This document shows positions 15,924-25,048 of a DNA stretch of 64,000 bases, one piece after another. The notes beneath the pieces are model-generated. The model saw only the letters and a program-made list of their open reading frames with translations. It had not been told where the DNA came from and searched no databases. Every line of letters starts with the position of its first letter. Position 1 is the first letter of the stretch. The position numbers and the translations under genes are program-made. The stretch is from the NCBI GenBank assembly GCA_945861065.1, contig CAMASI010000008.1, positions 1 through 64,000 of the forward strand, written 5' to 3'. This DNA is from Klebsiella pneumoniae. Its GTDB lineage: Bacteria > Myxococcota_A > UBA796 > GCA-2862545.

Positions 15924-16154
15924 GTGATCTACGTCGATACCAGTGCGCTCCTCAAGCGGTACGTGCAGGCGCCGGACAGCAACCGGGCCGAGGGCTACCT
16001 GCTCGCCGACCCGACCTGGGTGACTGCGCGGCTGACCCTGGTCGAATTGCGCCGGAACCTACATCGGCTGTTGCCGCCGGACGCCCGCGGACGCCGCTCT
16101 ACGCATTCGGCTAGCGGTTCTTCCACAAACCCGCGTCCGCACGCTCGTCCTTGA
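15924..16154 (+). pseudogene. PIN-domain toxin (VapC-like), N-terminal remnant
   Basis: From GTG at 15924 the frame reads VIYVDTSALLKRYVQ (the first PIN acidic residue) and WVTARLTLVELRRNLHRLLPP (the second acidic position), then loses similarity near 16085 and stops at 16154. A PIN toxin is about 130 residues, and the C-terminal acidic residues are missing. The GTG overlaps a TGA that ends ...SEVLDDDRSER, which could be the tail of a lost antitoxin. Copy A of the four-helix-bundle leader begins just upstream. A broken toxin-antitoxin locus. Confidence 0.6.
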
Positions 16155-16425
16155 AATCGCAGGTCACCAGCGACTCACAGACCCGATTGATATGCTCTTG
16201 AACGCGCTTGTACGCCGTATGGGTGAGCAACTCCGAGTAGCCGGCGTAGTCGTCGAAGCGGAGGATCATCGCAACGTCAAAACTATTGGGCGTGCCCGAA
16301 CGATCGATACCGACCTCCACTTTGCGCAGCGAAGGCACGCGTCCGTCGAGGTTTGCAACCAAATCGACCGTTTGTTGGCGGTCCGCTATTTTCCGAAGCT
16401 TGAACAGCGACACATGAGAAAACAT
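16111..16425 (-). CDS. Dabb-family stress-response protein
   Basis: A 104-residue single-domain protein with the dimeric alpha-beta-barrel (Dabb, PF07876) pattern: an N-terminal MFSHVSLFKLR strand, a helix, RKVEVGIDRSGTPNSFDVAMILRFDDYAGYSELLTH with the conserved hydrophobic strand and LxxHxxY turn, and VQEHINRVCESLVTCDF at the end. Members are small cytoplasmic proteins induced by stress; most have no known reaction. Its end overlaps the tail of the broken PIN frame on the other strand. First of three minus-strand genes read toward the accessory region. Confidence 0.75.
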   Translation of the reverse strand: MFSHVSLFKLRKIADRQQTVDLVANLDGRVPSLRKVEVGIDRSGTPNSFDVAMILRFDDYAGYSELLTHTAYKRVQEHINRVCESLVTCDFKDERADAGLWKNR

Positions 16426-16455
16426 AAGGCTCCGGGGGCGCTGGTGTAGCCGGGA

Positions 16456-16869
16456 CTACGCCAAAGGCAACCCGTCCGCGCCTGTCTCTTCGGCAAAAAG
16501 CAGTTGAACCGTTGCGGTTGCGATCGGCCGATCCCTTCCACCGGACTGCCACGCCTCCACCAGGACCGTGCCCACCCGCTTTCCTCGTCGAACCACACGC
16601 CCCGCGGCGAACGTCTCCTCGGACCGTCCCGGACGCAGGTAGGCGACCGTCAAGCCAATGGTCCGCGGCTGCACCGAGGACGGCAACGCGGTCAGCGCCG
16701 CCTCAAACGCCGCTACCTCCAGCAACGCGCCGATCACGCCACCATGCAGCGCTGGAAGCAGGGGGTTTCCGACGTGCCCCTCCGCAAACGGCAAGACGAC
16801 CACGCCGCCCTCGCCGCTCCTCAACCCGAGAAACCGAGCGTAGGCGCACTGCAGGACGGAGGCGCTCAC
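16456..16869 (-). CDS. PaaI-type hotdog thioesterase (second of pair)
   Basis: A 137-residue hotdog-fold protein. GNPLLPALHGGVIGALLEVAAFEAAL is the HGGxxxxLxE helix in which the catalytic acidic residue sits in the YbgC/PaaI families. RTIGLTVAYLRPGR and GTVLVEAWQSG are the following strands. The start overlaps the stop of the preceding thioesterase gene by 4 bases, so the two are coupled and may form a heteromer. Substrate, presumably an acyl-CoA or aromatic acyl-CoA, cannot be told from the sequence. Confidence 0.75.
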   Translation of the reverse strand: MSASVLQCAYARFLGLRSGEGGVVVLPFAEGHVGNPLLPALHGGVIGALLEVAAFEAALTALPSSVQPRTIGLTVAYLRPGRSEETFAAGRVVRRGKRVGTVLVEAWQSGGRDRPIATATVQLLFAEETGADGLPLA

Positions 16870-17399
16870 GACAGCGTCTGTCGCGTCAGCGGTGTGTCGC
16901 GCATGAAAGTGGCCGCCGCAGTGGCGACTGGCTGCGCAGGGTCCGTGGTCCAGGCGGTGGCCGTCACGAACACCACGTGTCGCGCCACCCGGGTGGCAAT
17001 TGCATGGGCCATCAGGGCCTCGCCCGGCTCCGCGGGCCGAAGATAGTCGATTCGTAAGTCCAATGTCGCCGTGCCCTCGGGCGTCGGCAGCGCCATGAAG
17101 ACTGCAGCGCCGCAGGTCGCGTCGAGCAACGTCGTCACCACGCCGCCAGACACGATGCCGGTCGATTCATCCCCCACGAAGTTCGGCGACCAGGGCAGCC
17201 GCAGGGTCGCCTCCCGGTCCGAAAACGACACCAACTCCAAGCCCATCAACCGGTTGAACGGGATGAAGGTCGCAAATTCTCGCTGGAGACGCTCCAGCAG
17301 AGGGACGCGGTCGTCGGTCACAAGGCCCTCTACCGCGAAGACGGGCCGGGCGCGCGCCTCGTCGTCGTCCGACCCACCGGAGATCGGCGAAGAAAGCAA
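16866..17399 (-). CDS. PaaI-type hotdog thioesterase (first of pair)
   Basis: A 177-residue protein. After a polar N-terminal extension of about 45 residues comes a hotdog domain: LMGLELVSFSDREATLRLPW, GIVSGGVVTTLLDATCGAAVFM (the central helix with the Asp that polarises water in PaaI enzymes) and TLDLRIDYLRPAEPGEALMAHA. It is the first gene of a two-gene unit with a similar thioesterase. The intergenic region to the divergent HU gene (17400-17548) is 150 bases and would hold both promoters. Confidence 0.75.
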   Translation of the reverse strand: MLSSPISGGSDDDEARARPVFAVEGLVTDDRVPLLERLQREFATFIPFNRLMGLELVSFSDREATLRLPWSPNFVGDESTGIVSGGVVTTLLDATCGAAVFMALPTPEGTATLDLRIDYLRPAEPGEALMAHAIATRVARHVVFVTATAWTTDPAQPVATAAATFMRDTPLTRQTLS

Positions 17400-17548
17400 A
17401 CTTTTTCTTGTTCTAGATTAACTGGCCTGCAAAGCCAACTATCGACAACGATCCGCACCAGTACGCGATCGTACTTGTCAAATCCAAGTTGATGGGCGTG
17501 CGCCCGCGTGTAAGCTCCGGCTCGCCTGCCTCAGGCACGGAGGAATTC

Positions 17549-17842
17549 ATGAACAAGGGTGATATGGCCGGCAAGCTGGCTTCCAAGACCGGACTCTCGA
17601 AGGCAAAGGCCCTCGAAGTTCTCAACACAATCTTCAGCGCAGAAAAGGGCGAGGGCATCGTCGCCATCGAACTCGACGCTGGCGGGAAAGTCGTCATCCC
17701 GGGCTTCGGCACGTTTGGCACTCGCAAACGCGCCGCTCGCAAGGGCACCAACCCCGCAAACGGCAAGAAGCTGGACATCCCGTCCCGCAGCTACGCCTAC
17801 TTCAAAGCGGGCAAGACCCTGCGCGAGCGCGTCGAGAAGTAA
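17549..17842 (+). CDS. HU-family nucleoid DNA-binding protein
   Basis: A 97-residue protein. The ATG at 17549 is set by GGAGGA 5 bases upstream. The fold is complete: MNKGDMAGKLASKTGLSKAK (dimerisation helices), VVIPGFGTFGTRKRAARKG (the conserved GFGxF strand) and GTNPANGKKLDIPSRSYAYFKAGKTLRERV with the DNA-intercalating proline in NP. HU dimers bend and compact DNA. The gene stands alone with its own stem-loop downstream. It marks the start of ordinary core genes after the accessory region. Confidence 0.9.
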   Translation: MNKGDMAGKLASKTGLSKAKALEVLNTIFSAEKGEGIVAIELDAGGKVVIPGFGTFGTRKRAARKGTNPANGKKLDIPSRSYAYFKAGKTLRERVEK

Positions 17843-17853
17843 GCATCCACCGG

Positions 17854-17878
17854 CCTCGGCGTCCGAAAGGCGCCGGGG
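17854..17878 (+). terminator. GC-rich stem-loop after the HU gene
   Basis: CCTCGGCG (17854-17861) can pair with CGCCGGGG (17871-17878) across a 9-base loop, 12 bases past the HU stop. There is no T-run, so intrinsic termination would be weak. Placed by position and structure only. Confidence 0.35.
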
Positions 17879-17991
17879 TCCGGCGGCATGGCCTCAGGCC
17901 GTGCAACGTGTAGAAGCGTTTCTTCGGGCGTCCGGGCCACTTGCGAACGGCGTTCATCAGCGGTACAGCGGCGCCGTGTCCGCGAGGCCGA

Positions 17992-20010
17992 GTGTCGAAG
18001 AGCGACGAGGCCCCGGTTGCCCCCTCCGACGACGCGGGGCCCGGCGGAAGCCCAATCAGAGCGCCGTCTACTCCGCCCCCTTCCGCTGGTCATTCCTCCC
18101 ACGACACCTCGTGGTGGACCGCACTGGCCGCGCTCGGCGTGGTGTTCGGCGACATCGGCACCAGCCCGCTGTACACATGGAACGAGATCCGGAACCACGG
18201 AAGCCTGGACTCACCGGATGCCATCCTTGGGGTCATGGCCCTCATCTTCTGGTCCATGACGATTGCCATCACCCTAAAGTACGTCACCTACGTGCTGAGG
18301 GCGGACAACCATGGCGAAGGCGGTACCTTTGCCCTGATGGGCAACTTGATGGCGCTCAAGGTCCCCGGTCTCGGGGCGGTGTCGTTGATGCTCGCGGCCG
18401 CCGCCTGCCTGCTCTTCGCCGACGGCACGATCACGCCGGCGATTTCCGTGTTGTCTGCGATTGAAGGAATCACGGTTCGAAACCCCGGTCTTTCACCGCT
18501 CGTCGTGCCAGTGACGTTGATCGTTCTCACCGTGCTGTTCAAGGTGCAGTACCGCGGTACGGCCTCGGTCGGCCGTTTGTTCGGCCCCATTACGGCGGTG
18601 TGGTTCTTCTGCATCGGCGGGGCGGGGCTGTACGAACTCGTGCAACACCCTGCCATCCTCGCCGCCGTCAATCCGGCGTACGCCCTAGACTTCATCGCAC
18701 ACCACGGCTTGCACGGCAGCCTCGTGGTGATGGGCTCTGTCGTGTTGTGCCTGACGGGTGGCGAGGCGCTGTACGCGGACCTGGGTCACTTTGGCCGCAG
18801 CGCCATCCGCACCGCCTGGTACAGCATCGCCTACCCATGTTTGTTGCTCGCGTACTTCGGGCAGGGTGCCAGGCTCCTGTCGGGCGGGCCCGTGGCGGGC
18901 GACAACGTGTTCTACAGCCTGATTCCAGAGGCCGCGATTTATCCGATGGTTCTGCTCGCGACTGCGGCGACCATCATCGCCAGCCAAGCCATGATCACCG
19001 GCGCGTTCAGCGTCGCTCGCGCCGCCATCAACCTCGGGTTGCTCCCTCGGGTCCAGGTGTTGCACACGAATGACCGTGTCGAAGGGCAGATCTACATGCC
19101 CGTGGTGAACTGGAGCCTGTGGGCGGGGTGCTGCACCCTGGTGCTGGTCTTTGGGAGCTCTTCCGGTCTCGCTGCCGCGTACGGCTTCGCCGTCATGGGG
19201 ACCATGCTTGCCACAGGCGTCGGGACGGCGCTCCTGGCCCGATACGGCTGGAACTGGCCCGCGTGGCGCGTAGCACTCGTCTTCGGCGTGTTCATCCTTC
19301 TCGATCTCTCGTACCTGAGCGCGACCGCCCTCAAATTCTTCCAGGGCGCGTGGATGCCTGCGCTCATCGGCAGTTTCCTGTTGCTTGTGATGTTGACCTG
19401 GTCCCGGGGTCGGGACGCCCTGGGCGCCGCGTACCGCCAGGTCGACCGCATCACGGTGGCTGACCTCATCGCGCAAAAAGCCAGCCTCACCGAGTTGCCA
19501 CGCGCCATGGTCTTCCTCACGGCGGAGCGCGTGTCTCAAGCCAGCGACCCGGTTCCCGTGCTGCTGCTCAAGTTCATGGACCGGTACGGCGCGCTGCCCA
19601 AACACCTCACGATCTTCAATGTCGTCTTCGAAGCCAATGTTCCGTATTGGACAGGGGAGCGATTCAACGTCACCGAATTCGGCGAACACATCGTCGCCGT
19701 GCGCATGCACGTCGGTTTCATGGAATCTCCCGACGTCCGAAAGGCCTTGTGGACGCTCAGGCACGAACGCGCCATCCGCATTCACAGCAGCCGCTGGACC
19801 ATCGTGATGGGCAAGGAGTCCATCGTCATCGAAGGCGGAAGTTTGTGGTGGCGCCTGCGGGCAACGCTGTTCTCCCTGCTCCTACAAAGCGCCAGCCAAG
19901 CGCATGTGTGGTTCGGCCTGGGCGGGGACACGGGCCTGTCGAAGGAGATCATCCCGGTTCGTGTGCGACCCAAACGAGGCATGGAAGTCCAGGTGCGCCT
20001 GCAAGGCTGA
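17992..20010 (+). CDS. kup: Kup-family potassium transporter
   Basis: 672 residues from the GTG at 17992; a TTG at 17941 is possible but adds an unlikely leader. GVVFGDIGTSPLYTWNEI is the hallmark of the KUP/HAK/KT family. About twelve membrane helices follow to about residue 450 (for example SLMLAAAACLLFADGTITPAISVLSAIEG and ALYADLGHFGRSAI, the conserved Glu/Asp regions). A cytoplasmic C-terminal domain begins near QVDRITVADLIAQKASLTELP. Members take up K+ by proton symport in the inner membrane. There is no operon partner, and the next gene starts 60 bases later with its own leader. Confidence 0.9.
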   Translation: MSKSDEAPVAPSDDAGPGGSPIRAPSTPPPSAGHSSHDTSWWTALAALGVVFGDIGTSPLYTWNEIRNHGSLDSPDAILGVMALIFWSMTIAITLKYVTYVLRADNHGEGGTFALMGNLMALKVPGLGAVSLMLAAAACLLFADGTITPAISVLSAIEGITVRNPGLSPLVVPVTLIVLTVLFKVQYRGTASVGRLFGPITAVWFFCIGGAGLYELVQHPAILAAVNPAYALDFIAHHGLHGSLVVMGSVVLCLTGGEALYADLGHFGRSAIRTAWYSIAYPCLLLAYFGQGARLLSGGPVAGDNVFYSLIPEAAIYPMVLLATAATIIASQAMITGAFSVARAAINLGLLPRVQVLHTNDRVEGQIYMPVVNWSLWAGCCTLVLVFGSSSGLAAAYGFAVMGTMLATGVGTALLARYGWNWPAWRVALVFGVFILLDLSYLSATALKFFQGAWMPALIGSFLLLVMLTWSRGRDALGAAYRQVDRITVADLIAQKASLTELPRAMVFLTAERVSQASDPVPVLLLKFMDRYGALPKHLTIFNVVFEANVPYWTGERFNVTEFGEHIVAVRMHVGFMESPDVRKALWTLRHERAIRIHSSRWTIVMGKESIVIEGGSLWWRLRATLFSLLLQSASQAHVWFGLGGDTGLSKEIIPVRVRPKRGMEVQVRLQG

Positions 20011-20070
20011 AAGTTTGGCGCTTCACCGCTGGGCACAGATGGGCTATTCTGCGACCGCGTAGTGGAGACG

Positions 20071-23000
20071 ATGATGCATTGGCGTTTTTGCGTAGCAATG
20101 GCTGCGACATTGACAATGACGGCCTGTGGCAACGATCCGGGCAAAGACACGAGCGCGGACTCGGACACGAGCCCCTACGGAGAGGGCGAGCCGCCATTCG
20201 TGGGCGCCCTGCAATTCACCACCCCCGAAGACACGCCCCTGAACTTCGCGCTTGTCGCTTCTGACGTGGACGGCGATGCGCTCACCTTCGCGTGGACCGG
20301 TACGCCCACCTTCGGCGTCATCACCGGCACGCTTCCGGACGTGACCTACACGCCCAACGCCAACGCCAACGGGACCGACGTCGTGGCGTTTACCGTGTCC
20401 GACGGCGCCAACGTCGTGGACGCCTCCGTGACCGTCAACATCAACGCAGTCAACGACGCCCCAACGTTCACGCCTGTGCCGGAAGTCGTCACCGAAGAAG
20501 ACACGCCCGTACAGATCTCGCTCGTTGTCACTGACGTAGACGGAGACTCACTCACGGTCGAAGCGGTCAACCCGCCCGATTTTGGTTCCATGTCCGGCCA
20601 GGTGCCAACGCTGCTCTTTGAGCCTCAGAGCAACTGGTTTGGCACGGACGCGGTCGTATTCCAGCTGTCTGACGGCATCGACACGCTGGACATCGCCTTC
20701 GACCTTCGGGTCACCCCCGTCAACGATGCGCCCGTAGTCGTCGACAACTACTACGTCGGCGTCGAGGACGTCGAGTTCTTCGCAGCCGAGAGCGACCTTC
20801 TCGCCGACGATCTCGACCAGGAAGGCCACGCACTTACTATCGTGTCGGTAGGACCTTCCACGCCTCCCGTGAACCTAGGCTTGGTGGCCGGTTCCTGGCG
20901 CGTCACGCCCGACGTCGGATTCGTCGGCGAAATCGTTGTGCCGTACACCATCAGTGACGGTGCCCTGACCGGCGAGGGCAAGTTCGTCGTGACCTTTGAA
21001 GCCGCCAACGACGGCCCCACCGGCGTCGGTGACGCCTACGACGGCACCGAGGACCAGATCCTCTCCATCCCCGCGCCTGGGGTCCTGGAAAACGACACCG
21101 ACTTTGAGGGCGATGGTTTGTCCGCCGTTGTTGTGGACGGACCCGTCAACGGCACGCTTGACCTCGCGGACGACGGCAGCTTTGAATACACGCCCGACCC
21201 CGATTTCAACGGTGCCGACAGCTTCAGCTACACGGTGAGCGACGGCATGTTGACCCACGGCCCCATCGCGGTGTCGCTCAACGTTGTGCCGGTCAACGAC
21301 GACCCGCTCGCCTTTGATGACAATTACGTTTCCGGTGAAGACCTGACGCTCGCCGTCGATGCGGTGGACGGCGTGCTCGCCAACGATGACGACATCGACG
21401 GCGATCAGATGTACGCCGAGTTGCTCCTGGGCGTGCTTCATGGCACGCTGGACCTTGAGCCCGACGGAAGCTTCGTGTACCAGCCCGACCCCGGGTACTC
21501 GGGCGCGGACGACTTCGTGTACCAAGTCACCGACGACTTTGGCGGCCTGTCCTTCGGCGGCGCCGTGACGCTCACCGTCAACGCCCTCGAAGACGTGCCC
21601 GCGGCCAATGACGACACGTACGCCGCGACCGAAGACGCGGCCCTCGTCGTGCCCGCGCTGACCGGCCTGCTCGCCAACGACAGCGACGGCGACGGCGACC
21701 CGTTGTCGGTGTCCGGCGTCGGTTCGCCCCCTTCGCACGGGACCGTCGATGTCGCGAGCGATGGCAGTTTCACCTACACGCCTGCGCCTGACTGGTTCGG
21801 AACCGACAGCTTCTCCGTGGACGTGACCGACGGAAAGGGGACCAGCGCGTCCTTGACGACCGTGAATGTCGCCTCCGTAGACGACGCGCCCGTCGCTTCG
21901 GACGATTCCTATTTGGCCGTGACCGGCGCCCTGGTCGTAGACGTCGCCTCTGGCGTTCTGGCGAACGACACGGACCTCGAAGGGGACCCTCTCACCGCGG
22001 TTCTCGGGACCGGGCCAGACCACGGCGACCTTGTACTCGCCGTCGATGGTTCCTTCGTGTACACGCCCGACGCCGGCTACGGGGGCTTCGATTTCTTCAG
22101 CTACGCGGCCAACGACGGGCTGTTGAACTCGAACAACGCCGTCGTCATGATCGAAGTCACGCCGCCGAACGAGGCGCCTGAGGCCACCAACGACTTCTAC
22201 AGCGCGACCGGCGGCGTCCTGCTCATCGTGGACGGCGCTGACGGCGTATTGTCCAACGACATCGATCCCGAGGGCCTGCCGCTAGAGGCCATCCTCGTGG
22301 ATCCGCCAGAACACGGCGTGCTCGCGCTCCACATCGAAGGAAGCTTCGACTACGCACCCGAGGCCGACTTCGCAGGAATCGACGAAGCGACCTACATCGC
22401 CGTGGACGTAGAGGGTGCGACGTCAGAGTTGACCACCATCATCTTCCTCGTGGACCCCGCACCCGTCAGCCCGCCCGTGGCCGTCGCAGACAGCTACGAC
22501 GGGTTTGAAGACACCGAAATGGACATCGACGCACCCGGCGTGTTGGAAAACGACGTCGGCGACAATCTGGCGGCAGCCCTCATGGCGCTGCCCCTCCACG
22601 GTGCCGTGACGCTCAACGCCGATGGCAGCTTTCATTATGGCGCTCGCTCGCCGCTCCCGGAAGACTACGACGGCGTGGACACGTTCTCGTACGTCGCCAC
22701 CAACGTAGACGGCGTGTCCAACATGGCGAGCGTCAGCCTGGTGCTCGCGGCCGTGGACGATGCCCCGCGCGGCAACGACGACTTCTACGCCGTCGCGCTC
22801 GGAGACCTGCTCGACGTGGCCGCGCCCGGCGTGCTCGAAAACGACGTCGATCCGGAAGGCGACCCGCTGTCCGCAACGGCGTACTCGGCGCCAGTGGCTG
22901 GCGTCTTCCTCGGGCAGACGGACGGGTCCTTCACGTATGAGCCGCCATTGGTCCCCGGGGACTATGTGCTCACGTACACCCCAACCGCCAACGGCTTGTT

Positions 23001-24087
23001 GGGCGCCCCCAACACCGTCCACATCACTGTGTTCGATTCCGAAGCGCTGGAAGGCGATCGCGCAGCGCGCACCCGGAAGGACGAGTTTGTGTCCACGGGC
23101 AACTTCCTGCTGCAAGTCAGCGCAGCATCCGGTCTCCTCGCCAATGATTTCGATCCCGACGGCGATGACATGGTGGTCACAGCAGGCACCTTCGTCACAG
23201 ACCTCGGCGGCACCGTAGACATCGACGCAGACGGCGCCTTCACCTACGCACCGGCAACCGGCCTCGGCGACGCGGTGGACAGCTTCCGTTACGAAGTAGC
23301 TTCGGGCGTCAGCTTCAGCTCTGGCAGTGTGGATGTGCACCTCGTTGGCCGGGCCTGGTGGGTCGACAACACCGCCTCAGGCGACGGACGCTCGGACCGT
23401 CCGTTCAGCAGCCTAGATGAGGCCCTGGCGGCGGCGACCGCAGGCGACGTCGTCCGAGTGCTGTCTGGCGACGGTTCGTCCTGGGGGCTCAGTTTCGGTC
23501 TCCTGCCGGAAGCCGGCATCACCGTACAGGGCGCTGGCCTGCCTCTACTCGCGCAGGGTCGCGTGCTGGAAGCGGCGGGCGTCGTACCCGAGCTCTATGC
23601 GCCCGGCGGCCTCGTGCTGCCCGTCGGCGTGTCCATCGGCGGCGCCTTGCTCGATTTGGACGGCAGTCGCCTCGTGGCCGACCGCGGCGTGCGCCTCCAA
23701 GCCGTGGACCTCGTCGGCGCGGGCGTCGTTGCTGTGTCCGGCTCGTCGGCGCGCGCCAACCTGTACAGCTTTGTGGACACCACGGCCGACGGCAGCTTGG
23801 ACCTCGTCAGCACCCAGGGCTTCAGCGCAGTGACACTGGTTGGGTCAACGTTTACCGCGTTCGCAGGTCTGTCTGCCCCCGACGGGACGCTGCTGCTCGA
23901 CGCGACGGATTCGAGCGCCGACTTGTGGACGTTGACGGCGGACGGGGCGTTTGTCCTCGCGTCGCTAGAAGACGGCGAATGCATGGACACCGATCTCGGA
24001 ACGCTTGCGGACCGCGGCAATACGGCCCGCGATGGCGGCGAGCCCATTGTCACCGTTCATGGCGCGCTGGAACTGCGCGCCCGCTGA
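20071..24087 (+). CDS. giant surface lipoprotein of tandem cadherin-like repeats
   Basis: About 1338 residues. Starts are possible at GTG 20062, ATG 20071 or ATG 20074. The N-terminus HWRFCVAMAATLTMTAC is a lipoprotein signal with Cys in the lipobox, followed by an Asp/Ser/Thr linker. Then come about eleven repeats of roughly 90-100 residues with the pattern EDxxLxxxxxGVLxNDxDxEGDxL and DGSFxYxPxxxxxGxDxFxY, which is the cadherin-like/VCBS-type beta-sandwich with Ca-binding NDxD motifs. The last 250 residues (WWVDNTASGDGRSDRPFSSL onward) look like a DUF1565-type right-handed beta-helix start. It is probably an outer-surface adhesin. It converges with the minus-strand gene, leaving no gap. Confidence 0.8.
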   Translation: MMHWRFCVAMAATLTMTACGNDPGKDTSADSDTSPYGEGEPPFVGALQFTTPEDTPLNFALVASDVDGDALTFAWTGTPTFGVITGTLPDVTYTPNANANGTDVVAFTVSDGANVVDASVTVNINAVNDAPTFTPVPEVVTEEDTPVQISLVVTDVDGDSLTVEAVNPPDFGSMSGQVPTLLFEPQSNWFGTDAVVFQLSDGIDTLDIAFDLRVTPVNDAPVVVDNYYVGVEDVEFFAAESDLLADDLDQEGHALTIVSVGPSTPPVNLGLVAGSWRVTPDVGFVGEIVVPYTISDGALTGEGKFVVTFEAANDGPTGVGDAYDGTEDQILSIPAPGVLENDTDFEGDGLSAVVVDGPVNGTLDLADDGSFEYTPDPDFNGADSFSYTVSDGMLTHGPIAVSLNVVPVNDDPLAFDDNYVSGEDLTLAVDAVDGVLANDDDIDGDQMYAELLLGVLHGTLDLEPDGSFVYQPDPGYSGADDFVYQVTDDFGGLSFGGAVTLTVNALEDVPAANDDTYAATEDAALVVPALTGLLANDSDGDGDPLSVSGVGSPPSHGTVDVASDGSFTYTPAPDWFGTDSFSVDVTDGKGTSASLTTVNVASVDDAPVASDDSYLAVTGALVVDVASGVLANDTDLEGDPLTAVLGTGPDHGDLVLAVDGSFVYTPDAGYGGFDFFSYAANDGLLNSNNAVVMIEVTPPNEAPEATNDFYSATGGVLLIVDGADGVLSNDIDPEGLPLEAILVDPPEHGVLALHIEGSFDYAPEADFAGIDEATYIAVDVEGATSELTTIIFLVDPAPVSPPVAVADSYDGFEDTEMDIDAPGVLENDVGDNLAAALMALPLHGAVTLNADGSFHYGARSPLPEDYDGVDTFSYVATNVDGVSNMASVSLVLAAVDDAPRGNDDFYAVALGDLLDVAAPGVLENDVDPEGDPLSATAYSAPVAGVFLGQTDGSFTYEPPLVPGDYVLTYTPTANGLLGAPNTVHITVFDSEALEGDRAARTRKDEFVSTGNFLLQVSAASGLLANDFDPDGDDMVVTAGTFVTDLGGTVDIDADGAFTYAPATGLGDAVDSFRYEVASGVSFSSGSVDVHLVGRAWWVDNTASGDGRSDRPFSSLDEALAAATAGDVVRVLSGDGSSWGLSFGLLPEAGITVQGAGLPLLAQGRVLEAAGVVPELYAPGGLVLPVGVSIGGALLDLDGSRLVADRGVRLQAVDLVGAGVVAVSGSSARANLYSFVDTTADGSLDLVSTQGFSAVTLVGSTFTAFAGLSAPDGTLLLDATDSSADLWTLTADGAFVLASLEDGECMDTDLGTLADRGNTARDGGEPIVTVHGALELRAR

Positions 24088-25005
24088 TTACAACTCGTCG
24101 ATGGTGGCTGCGTTGAGCTTGAGCTCACCGATGGCCACACCCTTCCCAGCGCCGCCCGGGTAAGTATCGACGACCTCCACACGAATGTCGCCAAAGGCCG
24201 ATCCGGTGTACCCGATGATGGCGGGCAACAAGAACCACTGCATGACGGCCTTGTCGTCCATGGTGTAGGTGATGCTGGTGTCATTCGCCGCGACCGCAAT
24301 GGTCTTGGGCCGAGCATAAGGCGCGCTTCCAGGACGGATGCCGACGGTCGCCAAGCCGTAGCCGGGCGCACGAAGGATCAGAAACGACGGTTCCGTGTCC
24401 GAGGCGGCGGCCCAAAACGTCGCGTCTTTGCCATCGACCAGGTTGTCTGCGGGATGACCCGCTTCCTCCGAGCCAGGCGGGGTCTTGAGCGTGATCGTGC
24501 TCGCCTCGAACTCCTTCATGTACACCCGGAATTCGGACACCGCGAGGTTCGGGAAGTCATGGCCCGGGTACACTTCGTTGATCGTGATTCGCACGCGACC
24601 GCCCTTCAAGTCGCTGCCTACCTTCGAATCGACGAGATCGATAATCTGCCAGCCGCGTTTGTCTTCCAACGGGAAGGTCTCGTCCACCTTGACCGCGTCC
24701 CCGTTTCCACTGTCGATAACCTCGACCCGGATGGTCTTGGCACGGGCGTAGTCGCTGAAGGTAGACTCGTCTTTGTCCCAGCCAATGACCAGACCGATCT
24801 TGTCGATCTCACCCGCCGGAACGTCCAACGCAATCCAGCTTCCAGCGTTCTCCTGCTCGGGATCGATCATCCAGCACGTTTCCGGTCGGCTGTCCAACGC
24901 TGCGGAAGCCCCCCAAAATGCCGCTCCGCGCTTTGCATCTGACCGTTGAGAGGACGCCTCGAATCCGGCAATCGCTAGCGAGGCCAGCAGCAGCAACGAC
25001 GACAT
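24088..25005 (-). CDS. secreted discoidin-like (F5/8 type C) protein
   Basis: A 305-residue protein with a short signal peptide (MSSLLLLASLAIAGFEASS). Two galactose-binding-like (discoidin/NedA) jelly-roll domains are visible: residues 25-165 (SAALDSRPETCWMID, SWIALDVPAGEIDKIGLV) and 175-300 (PADNLVDGKDATFWAA, YGLATVGIRPGS). DxxxxTxW is the usual first-strand motif. Such domains bind glycans or lipids. It is the last gene of a minus-strand run behind the OmpA-type gene, 43 bases from it. Confidence 0.65.
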   Translation of the reverse strand: MSSLLLLASLAIAGFEASSQRSDAKRGAAFWGASAALDSRPETCWMIDPEQENAGSWIALDVPAGEIDKIGLVIGWDKDESTFSDYARAKTIRVEVIDSGNGDAVKVDETFPLEDKRGWQIIDLVDSKVGSDLKGGRVRITINEVYPGHDFPNLAVSEFRVYMKEFEASTITLKTPPGSEEAGHPADNLVDGKDATFWAAASDTEPSFLILRAPGYGLATVGIRPGSAPYARPKTIAVAANDTSITYTMDDKAVMQWFLLPAIIGYTGSAFGDIRVEVVDTYPGGAGKGVAIGELKLNAATIDEL

Positions 25006-25048
25006 CGTACCCTCCGAACGGAGCGGCTAACCCCTATCGGGCCACGTC

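Noticed and set aside
15672-15926. Gly/Ser-rich plus-strand protein reading through the GGGATC hexamers
   Set aside because: The frame exists only because the hexamer tract lacks stops; the true reading is the minus-strand leader element.
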